Made by a program: the position numbers and the translations under genes. The notes below the pieces were generated by a model. The model had not been told where the DNA came from and made no database searches. It worked only from the letters and a program-made list of their open reading frames with translations. Below, in pieces: positions 22,668 to 33,414 of a DNA stretch of 64,000 bases. Position 1 is the stretch's first letter. The number at the start of each line of letters is the position of its first letter. Source of the stretch: Daphnia pulex (Eukaryota; Arthropoda; Branchiopoda; Diplostraca; Daphniidae); contig NC_060023.1 of NCBI RefSeq assembly GCF_021134715.1, forward strand, positions 1,364,001 through 1,428,000. Direction: 5' to 3'.

Positions 22668-24010
22668 CCTGTGGCACAGCAATTTCAGGAGAACACCAGC
22701 ACAGCTACTTAAGTTCTTTTTCTTCAATCCTGTACCAGCTTCATAATCACCTCTCTCAACTGGAAACAGGCTGCAAAACCACTGCACATTGAACAGCACA
22801 GGAATAGTTTAAGTATCACCAAGTCCTATGGGGAAAAAGGAATATCATTTTCCATGATCAAACTTAAGATGCAAAAGAAATTGTGTAAAACAAATGACAT
22901 CAGACATTTTTCCAAGATTCCATTGGCAAATGAAATTTTAAATGAAGATTAAGTATCAGGAAAAGAGAATTCTGTACATCTAATTCTTAAGTGTTAGAAA
23001 AAGTTTGCAATAGAGAGTAGAAATTTTTGTTCTAGTTTATCAGAAGAAAGTTGTTAACTCAAAGGAAGCTGATCGCTATCTGATATCTTTTATGAAAACT
23101 ATTATTTGGAAGCAAGAAATCACACCACTTATTGTCTACATCAGATCTTACTTTACTTGCCAGTTGAATTTTAAATTAAAAAAGACGCAAGACTTTTCAA
23201 GTGACAACCAATCAATTCAATCAACTTACCATTTCAAAAAGTCTTCCTGCAATGACACTTCCAGATAACACCAGCTCGATAAACTGCATGCAGCAGCTGC
23301 AGCTCAACTTGACTCAATCTCGCCTTTCACCAGCTGGCTGCAACAACACCACTGTGGCCATGATGCCAGCCATTGAGCTTAGAATTTTCGAGTTCTCACA
23401 TTCTGCACAGCTAAGCAACAGGATCTCCAACCTGAACACCAACTAATAAAATCTATAGCATCATTGCAGGGATATTGATCAACAAAATTTCTCTACTACC
23501 TCTGTAGTGTTTCTGCGTGAGATGAGACGTACATCCGAACAGTTACAGCTAACAACGGACGACATTTCGGCAAAATGGAAAGCAGTTTCAGTCCACGTGA
23601 GACGTGACCGATTATTCGGCCAAGTGGAAATTATATGCCAGATTGCCTGTAAATTCACACAGCAACGTCTAGGATTAATTACATTTGAGAAATACAAACT
23701 AGAATTTACCATTAAATTTCAATGCTGAAAATGTAGATCGACACCGCAATTCCGTAACGTATTTGGAATACCTTTTCACTTGGCGTTTCGGAACAAAATG
23801 GAGCAAATGTCGTCCTCTCAAAGACACTTGCGTCATCTGGCGGCTGGGGGACAACTTGATTTTAGCCACCTACTGACGGAACCAAAAGATTCCTCCACGA
23901 TTACCACGTTTGACTGTACGGGAAAGGAATCAAGGATGGATGGATTGTCGGACATTTGAAATATAAAATTCAATGTAGTACTACTGTTGATCATAAAAAT
24001 AATTAAAGAT
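22668..24010. other. Sequence beyond palindrome, no gene recognised
   Basis: Contains an 81-codon plus-strand frame (23,201-23,446, Gln/Asn/Ser-rich) and a 73-codon frame (23,507-23,728). Neither has recognisable domains or splice support. The stretch may be part of the same repeat landscape as the palindrome. Confidence 0.35.
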
Positions 24011-24200
24011 TTTATTGGAGTTCTATTTTCGCGTAGTGCAGTTCTACTGTCGTGCTGGAATTCTTTTGTCAGGTATTTTTAATAATATTTATAAAAGGAG
24101 TTCTTATGTCTTTGGAGTTCTACTGTCGCATACAAAGAATTTTTTTTTTACATTAGCTTTTTTAAATATTATTAAAAATACCCGACAATAGAACTCTAAT
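24010..24200. repeat. GGAGTTCTAYTGTCG motif cluster (MITE-like)
   Basis: Motifs GGAGTTCTATTTTCG, CAGTTCTACTGTCG and GGAGTTCTACTGTCG lie on the plus strand, with CCGACAATAGAACTCTA in inverse orientation at 24,181. They give the stretch inverted ends resembling a small non-autonomous element related to the palindrome spacer. Confidence 0.5.
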
Positions 24201-24249
24201 AAATTCTTGAATACATTCTTTATTTAAAAAACCTAACGTCAGTCACTAA

Positions 24250-24335
24250 TAAGTAAATTGTCGGGTACCTGGGCATAGTCCGTGGTGAGTGACTGCAGGT
24301 GTGTAACAGCGGCACGGAAGCGACCACTATTATAT
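24250..24335 (+). repeat. Third copy fragment of palindrome arm interior
   Basis: GTCGGGTACCTGGGCATAGT and GAGTGACTGCAGGTGTGTAA match the left arm at 19,247-19,320 in the same orientation. The homology stops near GCGACCACT. Confidence 0.7.
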
Positions 24336-24339
24336 CAAG

Positions 24340-25260
24340 ATTCAAATGGTCAACTATGCGAATGAAAGGTGTTGACAGTTGAGTAGAAGCGTAGTGAGGG
24401 AATCGGAATGAAGAGAGATAAACTAGGGTAGTAAAAAAACGGATATTAAATCTTACGGTACAAGTTAGTAGCGCTTTTAGATATAAAATATCTCAAGACT
24501 GTTAAAATATAGGTACTTCATAAACCTATCACAGCATAACTATATTATTCTCTGTGAAGCTGAGCGGCAATGAAATGATTCCGTATTCCTGTATATACGC
24601 CATTGCGTGTGAGACTTGGTGGGACTTGATGGCAGTGACAAAGCGTATGCATGTGTCAAACATGTGCATTCGTTTGTAAGATCACTGAGTAGTGGCATTG
24701 AAAACCAACACATGCCACCGGGGCAAGTTAATATCTTATACAGGGGAAAATATCAAAAAAATATTCTGCTCCGAACGGGAAAGAAAGCCCTTCACTCCGC
24801 ATCTTGTTATGGGTTATATCATTGGCTCAGATGAGAGTGGCGTTAAAATTCGATGGTAAAAGTAAGTACAAAAGGTAGTTGCAGTACTAACCTGATTAAT
24901 GCTTTGTTCTGTTTTTAATTTCAGATTAGGAAATGTGAGTGTGAATAATTTCGCACTTTGCTTATGATAAGTGGATCGGACAAACTTCAGTTTTTCTCCT
25001 GTAGTTCTAAAAATATAAATTCAGATAAGAGAAACAATCACGTAATTTTGATTGTGACATACCAAGAAAATCGAAAAGGATGACTTCTTGTAATTCGGGC
25101 GGAAGCGACGATGGCTGCCAAACTATCGATTTTCGCGAAAGACTCGTCAAAGTCGACCAGTTTTTTTTTCGGGCGAGTTCTAGTGAAGGGCTTTGGTATC
25201 CTATAACATGGTAAGGGCAATCGATCTGCAAAGATTCTTCTAACGTAGGTCCAGAAGAAA
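24340..25260. other. Intergenic, no gene recognised
   Basis: No supported feature; a 72-codon frame at 24,616-24,834 has no recognisable content. The minus-strand coding-like segment that begins inside this stretch is listed separately. Confidence 0.35.
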
Positions 25261-25409
25261 GTTTCATCTTTCAGCAGGGATTAATGGAAGGCTTTTGACG
25301 GTCCAGCAATGTTATCAAATTCGAAATCAAGATTCGTCTGAATTAGCAGTCGGGATAAACCATTTTCAAAATCGTCTCTCGCCTGAGGTCCTTTTGCGTT
25401 GTCGTCCAT
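25039..25409 (-). pseudogene. Coding-like minus-strand segment with one in-frame stop, unrecognised
   Basis: From an ATG at 25,409 the minus strand reads MDDNAKGPQARDDFENGLSR and continues to a TAA (25,281-25,283). The same frame then stays open for about 80 further codons (SLLKDETFFWTYVRRIF ... KKKLVDFDESFAKIDSLAAI) to a TGA near 25,039. A long frame interrupted by a single stop suggests a recently disabled gene or an unrecognised short intron. I do not recognise the family. Confidence 0.3.
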
Positions 25410-25736
25410 TTTTTATAAAAAACGAGTCGTCAATCTAATCCAGCAATTTGTGTCGATTCGTGTCACGTGAAATCAATGGGGTGATGCGTGATGCCAATAA
25501 ATAGAGGACCTGGATCTCTTGTTCTTCTGCCGTCAGGGGATGAGTGCAACACTATCAACGTCCTACACCAGCAGCATTTTTCTTCTACCGTCGTAGAGCT
25601 AGACCAATAAGTCACGGTAGGCACCAAGCAATGAGATCTCTACTCCAGTAATGACCCATTGGATTTTTCGTGTTTCAGCTCTTTCTCAAACGTTTTGAAT
25701 TTTCTTTATTCAAATCTATTGAAATCCCTTTCAAAC

Positions 25737-25945
25737 TTGGTTACCGAAGCCCAACAGTTGCTTGAAATTGCAAGTGTAAAATTCTGTGTCATTTAGATCT
25801 TCGGACAACTTTTCTTCAACTATTGCCACTGCATGAGAATGAGAAATTCTTTCTCTGGTTTTACAACTTGGGTGGAGTCAACACAATGTCCATGAGCTGC
25901 AATTTGTGGAAGCTTGATTTGACTTTCAATGAAGACGAACTTGTC
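25737..25945 (-). pseudogene. Coding-like minus-strand remnant, unrecognised
   Basis: Two partly overlapping frames on the minus strand look like one interrupted coding region: KLPQIAAHGHCVDSTQVVKP in one frame, then AVAIVEEKLSEDLNDTEFYT in another. It lies upstream of the segment at 25,039-25,409 on the same strand and may belong to the same lost gene. No family recognised. Confidence 0.25.
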
Positions 25946-26159
25946 TAAAGCTGTCTAGTTACAACTTTGGCTGCAAACAGAAATATATCATGAAATCAGG
26001 GGAAAATATTTAACTAAAATCATAATTTTATTACTTGGTTTGGATACACCATGTTACGATCAATTCTCTTGAATCACATTATATACTGCTGATTGCTTTG
26101 GTCAACACCAATCTTGTATTTCATCTTTAGCCTGTATCCCACAAGCTCTTTCTTCCTTC

Positions 26160-26930
26160 CTCCCATGTGATCATTAAAGAAATTTTAATAAGCATTGAGG
26201 AAAATTTGAATGTGAAGGCTGGTAAATATTACCTAGTTAAATTTAAACTTGAGGATCTTCATGTGTCCATTTCTGAACCAGATTCAAACTGCAATTTTAT
26301 CACTTTTTACTTTCTTGCTGCATTACCTACACACAAATGTTTATTTTTTAAATGATTAATTGCCTTCTATTATCAACTCAGCGTGATCACTCACTCTTCC
26401 CAGTTGTTGTTGTAAGAAACCATACTAACAGACCAGATCAGACCAAACCACGCCACAGCAGACGAAATGACGAATGATGCGAACAGCCGAACATGCGAAT
26501 GATGCGATCAATTTGTATGACGTTGCGAAACAAAAATACTTCAGATATGTGAAATATTATGATAATCAGAATTCAGATTCGAGATATGTGTCATTCAAGA
26601 TTTCGGAAAACAGAAAAAAACAAAAAAAAAAAAAAAAAAGACTAACACAGCTCAGCGAAAAAAGTAAGCGCAGTAGTCGATATTGCCTCAATGTTCCCTC
26701 TGGTTAATCAAAGTTATCAAACAACGAAGTAACGAACATAAACGCCGATGAATCTTGAATGGCCTTGCCAGAATTTACACCAAGAGGAAAAACGTGGAAT
26801 GTATAGCAATTTCCACTTTTAATAACGGCACCATATTATTATATTTATAATGATAAGGTAAAACCAAACTACATTAACAACTACCTAGATGGTAACCAAT
26901 TATCCAATTATCTGTAATAAAACTAAACCA
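26160..26930. other. Intergenic, nothing recognised
   Basis: Includes an A-rich tract (26,617-26,639). The 62-codon frame at 26,167-26,355 is unsupported. Confidence 0.35.
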
Positions 26931-26933
26931 GAC

Positions 26934-27105
26934 TAAAGTACTCAACAAACTAAACTAAACTAAACTTGAACTAAAACTAAACTAAAGCTAAATTAAAACT
27001 AAACTAAAACACTTATCCACCGTCTAGAACACTAAAAAACTAAACTAAAACTAAACTTATATTACACTAAAACTATAACTAAACTAAATCTAGACCAGAA
27101 AAACT
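26934..27105. repeat. AACTAAAC low-complexity tract
   Basis: Irregular repeats of CTAAA/AACTAAAC run up to the left side of the 296-bp array. A TTAAC/CTTAG-rich tract occurs at the other side (29,990-30,095). Confidence 0.6.
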
Positions 27106-27323
27106 AAATTTTTATCTTGGCTAACCAAAAGAGTGATGTGAATGGAAAATAGGATTATGGTATTGGAGTGACTACTATTTCTAGACCATAATGATATACC
27201 GTAAATGTGAAGGTAAGGTTATATTGGATAGGGAATAAACAACAAATGTATACTTACACACACACATTTAACACGATAAAACACTCACACAACCTTAGAC
27301 AAGAAATAGTTATACCGTACCAT

Positions 27324-27404
27324 TTAAAGATCTTCGAAGTCCTTTGCTGCGGCGGGGACGATCTTGTAGTGGCGGGGGCGATCCTCCTTGGTCCTGGGTT
27401 CCAT
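27324..27404 (-). other. Distal terminal exon-like unit of the tandem array
   Basis: The last unit on the minus strand starts with the same acceptor and exon start (TACTCTAG then ATGGAACCCAGGACC) but diverges into a unique end. In the frame of its ATG it encodes MEPRTKEDRPRHYKIVPAAA and six more residues before TAA. All other copies have a stop in this frame after 19 codons. This looks like a 3' terminal exon; coding status is uncertain. Confidence 0.4.
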
Positions 27405-29768
27405 CTAGAGTACATAAAAAAAAGGGATGATTAGACACTTAGAATTAAAAAATATACCTGAGATCCATTGGCGGAGGTCCTAGCGTGCGGCGATCTTGAA
27501 GCGGCTCCGGTGGTGGTGGCGGCGGCGGCGGCGGTGGTGATCCTCTTCAGTGTAAAGAAAATCCAAAAAACATTAACAAAATGAGTTTAAGGCATTCAGA
27601 ATCAAATAAAATGTACCTTCGACCCGTGGGCCAGGGTCCTATCTTGAAGCGACGATCTTGTAGTGGCGGCGGCGATCCTCCTTGGTCCTGGGTTCCATCT
27701 AGAGTACATAAAAAAAAGGGATGATTAGACACTTAGAATTAAAAAATATACCTGAGATCCATTGGCGAAGGTCCTAGCGTGCGGCGATCTTGAAGCGGCT
27801 CCGGTGGTGGTGGTGGCGGCGGCGGCGGCGGTGGTGATCCTCTTCAGTCTAAAGAAAATCCAAAAACATTAGTAAAAGAAGTCTAAGGCATTCAGAATCA
27901 AATAAAATGTACCTTCGACCCGTGGGCCAGGGTCCTATCTTGAAGCGACGATCTTGTAGTGGCGGCGGCGATCCTCCTTGGTCCTGGGTTCCATCTAGAG
28001 TACATAAAAAAAAGGGATGATTAGGCACTTAGAATTAAAAAATATACCTGAGATCCATTGGCGAAGGTCCTAGCGTGCGGCGATCTTGAAGCGGCTCCGG
28101 TGGTGGTGGTGGCGGCGGCGGCGGCGGTGGTGATCCTCTTCAGTCTAAAGAAAATCCAAAAACATTAGTAAAAGAAGTCTAAGGCATTCAGAATCAAATA
28201 AAATGTACCTTCGACCCGTGGGCCAGGGTCCTATCTTGAAGCGACGATCTTGTAGTGGCGGCGGCGATCCTCCTTGGTCCTGGGTTCCATCTAGAGTACA
28301 TAAAAAAAAGGGATGATTAGACACTTAGAATTAAAAAATATACCTGAGATCCATTGGCGAAGGTCCTAGCGTGCGGCGATCTTGAAGCGGCTCCGGTGGT
28401 GGTGGTGGCGGCGGCGGCGGCGGTGGTGATCCTCTTCAGTCTAAAGAAAATCCAAAAACATTAGTAAAAGAAGTCTAAGGCATTCAGAATCAAATAAAAT
28501 GTACCTTCGACCCGTGGGCCAGGGTCCTATCTTGAAGCGACGATCTTGTAGTGGCGGCGGCGATCCTCCTTGGTCCTGGGTTCCATCTAGAGTACATAAA
28601 AAAAAGGGATGATTAGACACTTAGAATTAAAAAATATACCTGAGATCCATTGGCGAAGGTCCTAGCGTGCGGCGATCTTGAAGCGGCTCCGGTGGTGGCG
28701 GCGGCGGCGGCGGCGGCGGTGGTGATCCTCTTCAGTCTAAAGAAAATCCAAAAACATTAGTAAAAGAAGTCTAAGGCATTCAGAATCAAATAAAATGTAC
28801 CTTCGACCCGTGGGCCAGGGTCCTATCTTGAAGCGACGATCTTGTAGTGGCGGCGGCGATCCTCCTTGGTCCTGGGTTCCATCTAGAGTACATAAAAAAA
28901 AGGGATGATTAGACACTTAGAATTAAAAAATATACCTGAGATCCATTGGCGAAGGTCCTAGCGTGCGGCGATCTTGAAGCGGCTCCGGTGGTGGCGGCGG
29001 CGGCGTTGGCGGCGATCCTCTTCAGTCTAAAGAAAATCCAAAAACATTAGTAAAAGAAGTCTAAGGCATTCAGAATCAAATAAAATGTACCTTCGACCCG
29101 TGGGCCAGGGTCCTATCTTGAAGCGACGATCTTGTAGTGGCGGCGGCGATCCTCCTTAGTCCTGGGTTCCATCTAGAGTACATAAAAAAAAGGGATGATT
29201 AGACACTTAGAATTAAAAAATATACCTGAGATCCATTGGCGAAGGTCCTAGCGTGCGGCGATCTTGAAGCGGCTCCGGTGGTGGTGGTGGCGGCGGCGGC
29301 GGCGGTGGTGATCCTCTTCAGTCTAAAGAAAATCCAAAAACATTAGTAAAAGAAGTCTAAGGCATTCAGAATCAAATAAAATGTACCTTCGACCCGTGGG
29401 CCAGGGTCCTATCTTGAAGCGACGATCTTGTAGTGGCGGCGGCGATCCTCCTTGGTCCTGGGTTCCATCTAGAGTACATAAAAAAAGGGATGATTAGGCA
29501 CTTAGAATTAAAAAATATACCTGAGATCCATTGGCGAAGGTCCTAGCGTGCGGCGATCTTGAAGCGGCTCCGGTGGTGGTGGTGGCGGCGGCGAGGGCGG
29601 CGGCGGCGAGGGCTGCGACGAGGGCGACGGCGATCCTCTCCAGTCTAAAGAAAATCCAAAAACATTAATAAAAGAAGTTGAAGGCATTTAAAATCAAATG
29701 AAATGTACCTTTGACCCGTGGGCCAGGGTCCTATCTTGTAGTGGCGGCGGCGATCCTCTCCGGTCCAT
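27345..29768 (-). repeat. 296-bp tandem array of paired exon-intron modules
   Basis: Eight full units plus a partial one. The anchor GATCCTCCTTGGTCCTGGGT recurs every 294-296 bp (once 290, and 307 at the 29.7-kb end). On the minus strand each unit reads: exon A (82 bp, starts ATGGAACCCAGGACC), intron (64 bp, GTACATTTTA ... TTTCTTTAG), exon B (97 bp, GCC/ACC-rich), intron (53 bp, GTATATTTTT ... TACTCTAG). Both introns have canonical ends, pyrimidine tracts and CTAAT-like branch sites, and intron sequence is as conserved as exon sequence. Exons A and B resemble each other, so a simpler unit was probably doubled first. Both exon lengths are 3n+1, so no single frame runs through the array. Unit length varies in the GGC/GGT tract. 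Confidence 0.9.
29543..29768 (-). CDS. Possible two-exon Arg-rich micro-ORF at the 5' end of the array
   Basis: At the 29.7-kb edge the first exon-like unit begins with ATG and reads MDRRGSPPPLQDRTLAHGSK (29,768-29,709). A 64-bp GT-AG intron (29,708-29,645) joins it in phase 0 to TGEDRRRPRRSPRRRRPRRR, four His and RSRFKIAAR, ending at a TAG (29,543-29,545), 53 residues in all. The Arg/Pro/Ser tract recalls RS-type or nucleic-acid-binding segments. The expanded tract is special to this unit. Coding status is speculative: it depends on the splice sites being used. Confidence 0.3.
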
Positions 29769-29769
29769 G

Positions 29770-30840
29770 ATCCTATTTACATCAACGACAAATTATGGAT
29801 AAACTTTATAGTTTTTTAAAACCATAATCAATTAAGCAAAAATAGAATATATACAGCTAAAACATTGAATTTAGATTGCAATTTCCTGAAAGAAAAAAGG
29901 TTATTAGTTGACACGTTAGGGTTGGGGATTGCTAAAGACGAATTTTCTACACCACAGAGCCATCACAGTAAATTGGCAACTAACTCTATCGTGAACTTAA
30001 ACCTTAACTTAGCTTAACCTACAATAGCCTTAGCTTAGCTTAACGGCTTAACCTACAATATCCTTAACTTATACTTAACTTTAACCTTATCTAGATTGGC
30101 TTACTCTAATTAAGTAGCTACTGGTGTGGACAACAAAGAAGGTGAGTCAATCTACAAACACTACAAGACTATTACAGTGCAGATGCAATTGTGCTGATAT
30201 AGTGATGAGATAGTAAAACGAAATCTACGACCATCAACGACACAAAACACTACAGAGAAACCACGAAAAACTGTGTAGGCAATGCATAAAACGAAATTAA
30301 TCCAAGTGCAAAGGCGTGAAGATGCAAAACTACAGCAGCAAACTAGAGACAAGTGCACACCGTGCGAATACGTGGACTACTGAGCATTTTTTGGTCTCTG
30401 GAATGCCCATCGGCACGCCGATTTCCCGCAGCAAAAACCCTGGAGGTATTTTTCAGTATTCGAGGTCAGATGAAAATGGAGCAATTGAAGGGAGGAGTAA
30501 CCTTTATTGACCCAATTTGAACTCAACATCGTTTGGTAGCGAACAGCCTTGAAACAGTTATTTTGTCTCTCCTCCCCTTTAATCCTTGTGATGACGCTGG
30601 CTTGACAACATCATCTCACATTTCTGCAAGTCAACTCATGTAACTAAGTGTAAGTGTTAATTTCAAATTTTGCTTCATGCATGCTGAGGGGGGGGGATCT
30701 AATGCCAACATCTTGACCTAATTAGGTTATTTGAAGATAACGTAGATAATACTTAACTGACTTATTCGTTATCACAAAAGATAGTTTTATTAGCTTAAAA
30801 ATTTGCACAAATAATATTACCTAGCTAGAATACAGTCAGT
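29770..30840. other. Intergenic, low-complexity and no gene recognised
   Basis: TTAAC/CTTAG-type low complexity at 29,990-30,095. A 64-codon frame at 30,316-30,510 is unsupported. Confidence 0.4.
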
Positions 30841-30969
30841 CATGTTCCAACAATTTCACGAATGGCGTCACGAATGAAAGGGTGTGCAATATTGGCATCT
30901 GAATAAAGAGGAGAATGAAAGACAATTTTGTTTTGTTTTTGAAATGTGTCCACGGTTCCATGTGATTAC

Positions 30970-31655
30970 TTATTCTTTTACATGAACTTTGCGGAATTTT
31001 TTAATCTTGAACGAAGAATAACTAAGAAAAACTTCGTAATCCAAGGACCATTCGGCAGCTGCTGTTGAATTGAAGATCACTTCTAAAGACCGGGCCGATG
31101 TTACTGCACCTTGTTGTCGCTCCTGATTGACGATGACTTGAATATAGGCAGTCAACTGGGGAAATTTAGGATCATCTGTTTTTTTATTCCTTTACTCTCG
31201 ACTGTAATTGCACAAGCACTGATTCTCCATCTGGTCTATGATTAATAAAAACAAGTTTAAAAGAAATTTTGAATGTGATGGCTGTTTCATCTTCTTCATG
31301 GTTTACCTCAACTTCCAACTACTAATTTTAACTAACCCTAATACCAATGTGATTATTGGTACTTGGGCTGAAGATGTTTTTTAACTTCGTAGAGTTCTAA
31401 CCTCAAAGTACTGCTGGTGCTGGTCATCATATTGGTCATAGAAAGAGTGGCAGCTTTTAAAACAATGTAAATAAGAATTTAGGTCTAACAAATATTTCAA
31501 GCATTGCATAAATAGGCTTACTAATTTCTTTTGAAAGAAGAAAAGGTTTGAAGATTTGAGTCAAAAGTTTCCTCTTGCAAACGGAACTATCGTTGATAGT
31601 GTACACTTGAGAGATGGCACTCAGACCTACAAGAAAGGTAGCTTTAAGCTCCACA
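30970..31655 (-). other. Possible multi-exon coding remnant, unrecognised
   Basis: Several minus-strand stretches look coding: IVNQERQQGAVTSARSLEVI within a frame ending at a TAA near 30,970; a 52-bp exon-like piece at 31,402-31,453 with good acceptor and donor; and INDSSVCKRKLLTQIFKPFL (31,500-31,600) followed by a GTAAG donor. I could not join them into one open frame, and no family was recognised. It could be a gene with more exons upstream or a decayed copy. Confidence 0.25.
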
Positions 31656-31659
31656 GTGA

Positions 31660-33240
31660 AGTAATGAAAATTATGATAAGCAGTAAAATAGTGTGACCTC
31701 TTTGGTTAGAATAAAACGTATGCATTGCAGCATTCAGGACTTTCAATAGTTAGCCCAATTCAACATCCTGTTTTGAAATATTTCCATGCATGTGTGCATT
31801 TCATATTTAATGCCCCTTGCTAATCTGTTAAAATAAGTGAAAAATTTAGTGAGGGTTAAAAAAACAGAAAATTTTGCAATAATTATGATATAGCTCATTG
31901 CTCACTTTATATGAAGCATTGCATGTGCACAGGAAAACATTGATTCTATCATGCAGATTTTAGTGATTGAAAATGGTAATAGTTGCAACAGGCCCTCAGT
32001 TTCTTACACAGAAACTTTTTTAAAAAATGTGTTGATGCTTTATGCAGCTTTGTGTCCCAAATCAACAGAATTTAGTCTTAAACAATAAAATTACTGTTTG
32101 CCTAGATTCTTTCCATATTACGTGGTCTTAAAAACAAAATTCTATAAAATAATTATGAGAAGATCAAAGTAATCTCAGTTATATTTTTAAAATATAAATA
32201 TAATTTCTTTTCTTCGGTGTTCGGTGACTTCCCGGTCTAACAATTCGCCACGTGGACCAGACGACAACAAGCAATCATGCATGATTCGATAGAGCAGTTC
32301 AAAATTCCTCTACTAGGTGGCCATAAAGAATAATTATTGCGGGTTTTTCAAAATGGTGTTAATCGTTATTTTATAATGACAAAATCAGGCAACTTCATTT
32401 AAGTTTAAAATTTAGCCGTCAGTAAGTAAAAATTCCCCTCAAAATAAATAAAGAACACACTTTTTTAGAAACTTGTTTATTTACAATTAACTAAGAAGAA
32501 GAGGGCTATTTTCTGGGCATTTCCACAGATTTCAGAATTACTAGCAATAATACCAACGCCCGGGCTGGTGAAAATCACAAATGTAACCAAATCAAAGAAA
32601 GTGTGTACTGTGTAGGGAAAGTACTGGCGCTACCAGAGGCCCGGGGGGAACTGGTAACCTGGTGACGTAAGTCGCATAGCACAATAACCCTTACGTTAGA
32701 TCAATAGTTATCATGCTAGAGACTCAGTTCTAAACCGGAAGTAAGAAAAAAAATAAATCGTTTGGCGAAAAGGAATCGAATTTCACAATTTTGAAAGATG
32801 AGCTCTGTTTCTAAAATTATAAGCTTTTGACTACAACATTATCCTTCCTTAAAACATTATCCTCCCTTAAAGAAATTCTTGCGGAAGCTGGATGCAGTCT
32901 GTTCTTTTCAAAATTCAAAAAAAACTGATGTCAACAGCATCTGGTGGCCAATTGCAGAAAGGATGTTTTCGTCTGTTTCTTGGAAATGGAATTTTTGTAA
33001 TTCCAAGTATTCCAAGTACATTTACCTTTTGTTGAGATCTCCAGATGACTGCGGCATCCGCATCGATAAAACTGTTCAATCGGAAAAGTGTGGGTAATTT
33101 CCTTTTTCTCCTCCTGCTGCATTTTAACATTTTCACACTACATATCCTTCAAATTGCCCATTTTCCTTTGTGGTTTACACGAGGTTGTTTGAGTATCGGT
33201 AGTAAAAACGCGCGTCTTTCCTTATTCCGCTCGGTTACAA
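31660..33240. other. Intergenic, nothing recognised
   Basis: AT-rich. Contains CCGGAAGT and GAGCTCTGTTTC near 32,740-32,810, loosely recalling the MITE-B ends, but no clear inverted repeat. Frames at 32,879-33,248 are unsupported. Confidence 0.35.
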
Positions 33241-33279
33241 GACGCTGAACGTGGACCCAAACGTACTCAATAATCAGGA

Positions 33280-33285
33280 TTTATT
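33280..33285 (-). terminator. Poly(A) signal of the 404-residue membrane protein gene
   Basis: AATAAA on the minus strand, about 130 bp downstream of the stop codon at 33,415. Confidence 0.5.
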
Positions 33286-33414
33286 AGAATGATATGATAC
33301 ACCAACCAACCCGTACACACGCGACAAGTTAACGAACATTACAACGTAACAGAACTCGAACGGTGTGTTTATGCGAACCGAAATACCTCCACCGTTATAG
33401 TATCCCTCCGAATT

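Noticed and set aside
26934-27105. AACTAAAC/CTAAA repeats as internal telomeric sequence
   Set aside because: Arthropod telomeres are normally TTAGG/CCTAA; these are irregular CTAAA runs without the right unit, so they are simple low complexity.
27345-29768. The 296-bp array as a CRISPR array or minisatellite coding for a long repeat protein
   Set aside because: The unit is far too long and lacks spacers for CRISPR; exon lengths of 3n+1 and stops in every register prevent one continuous protein.
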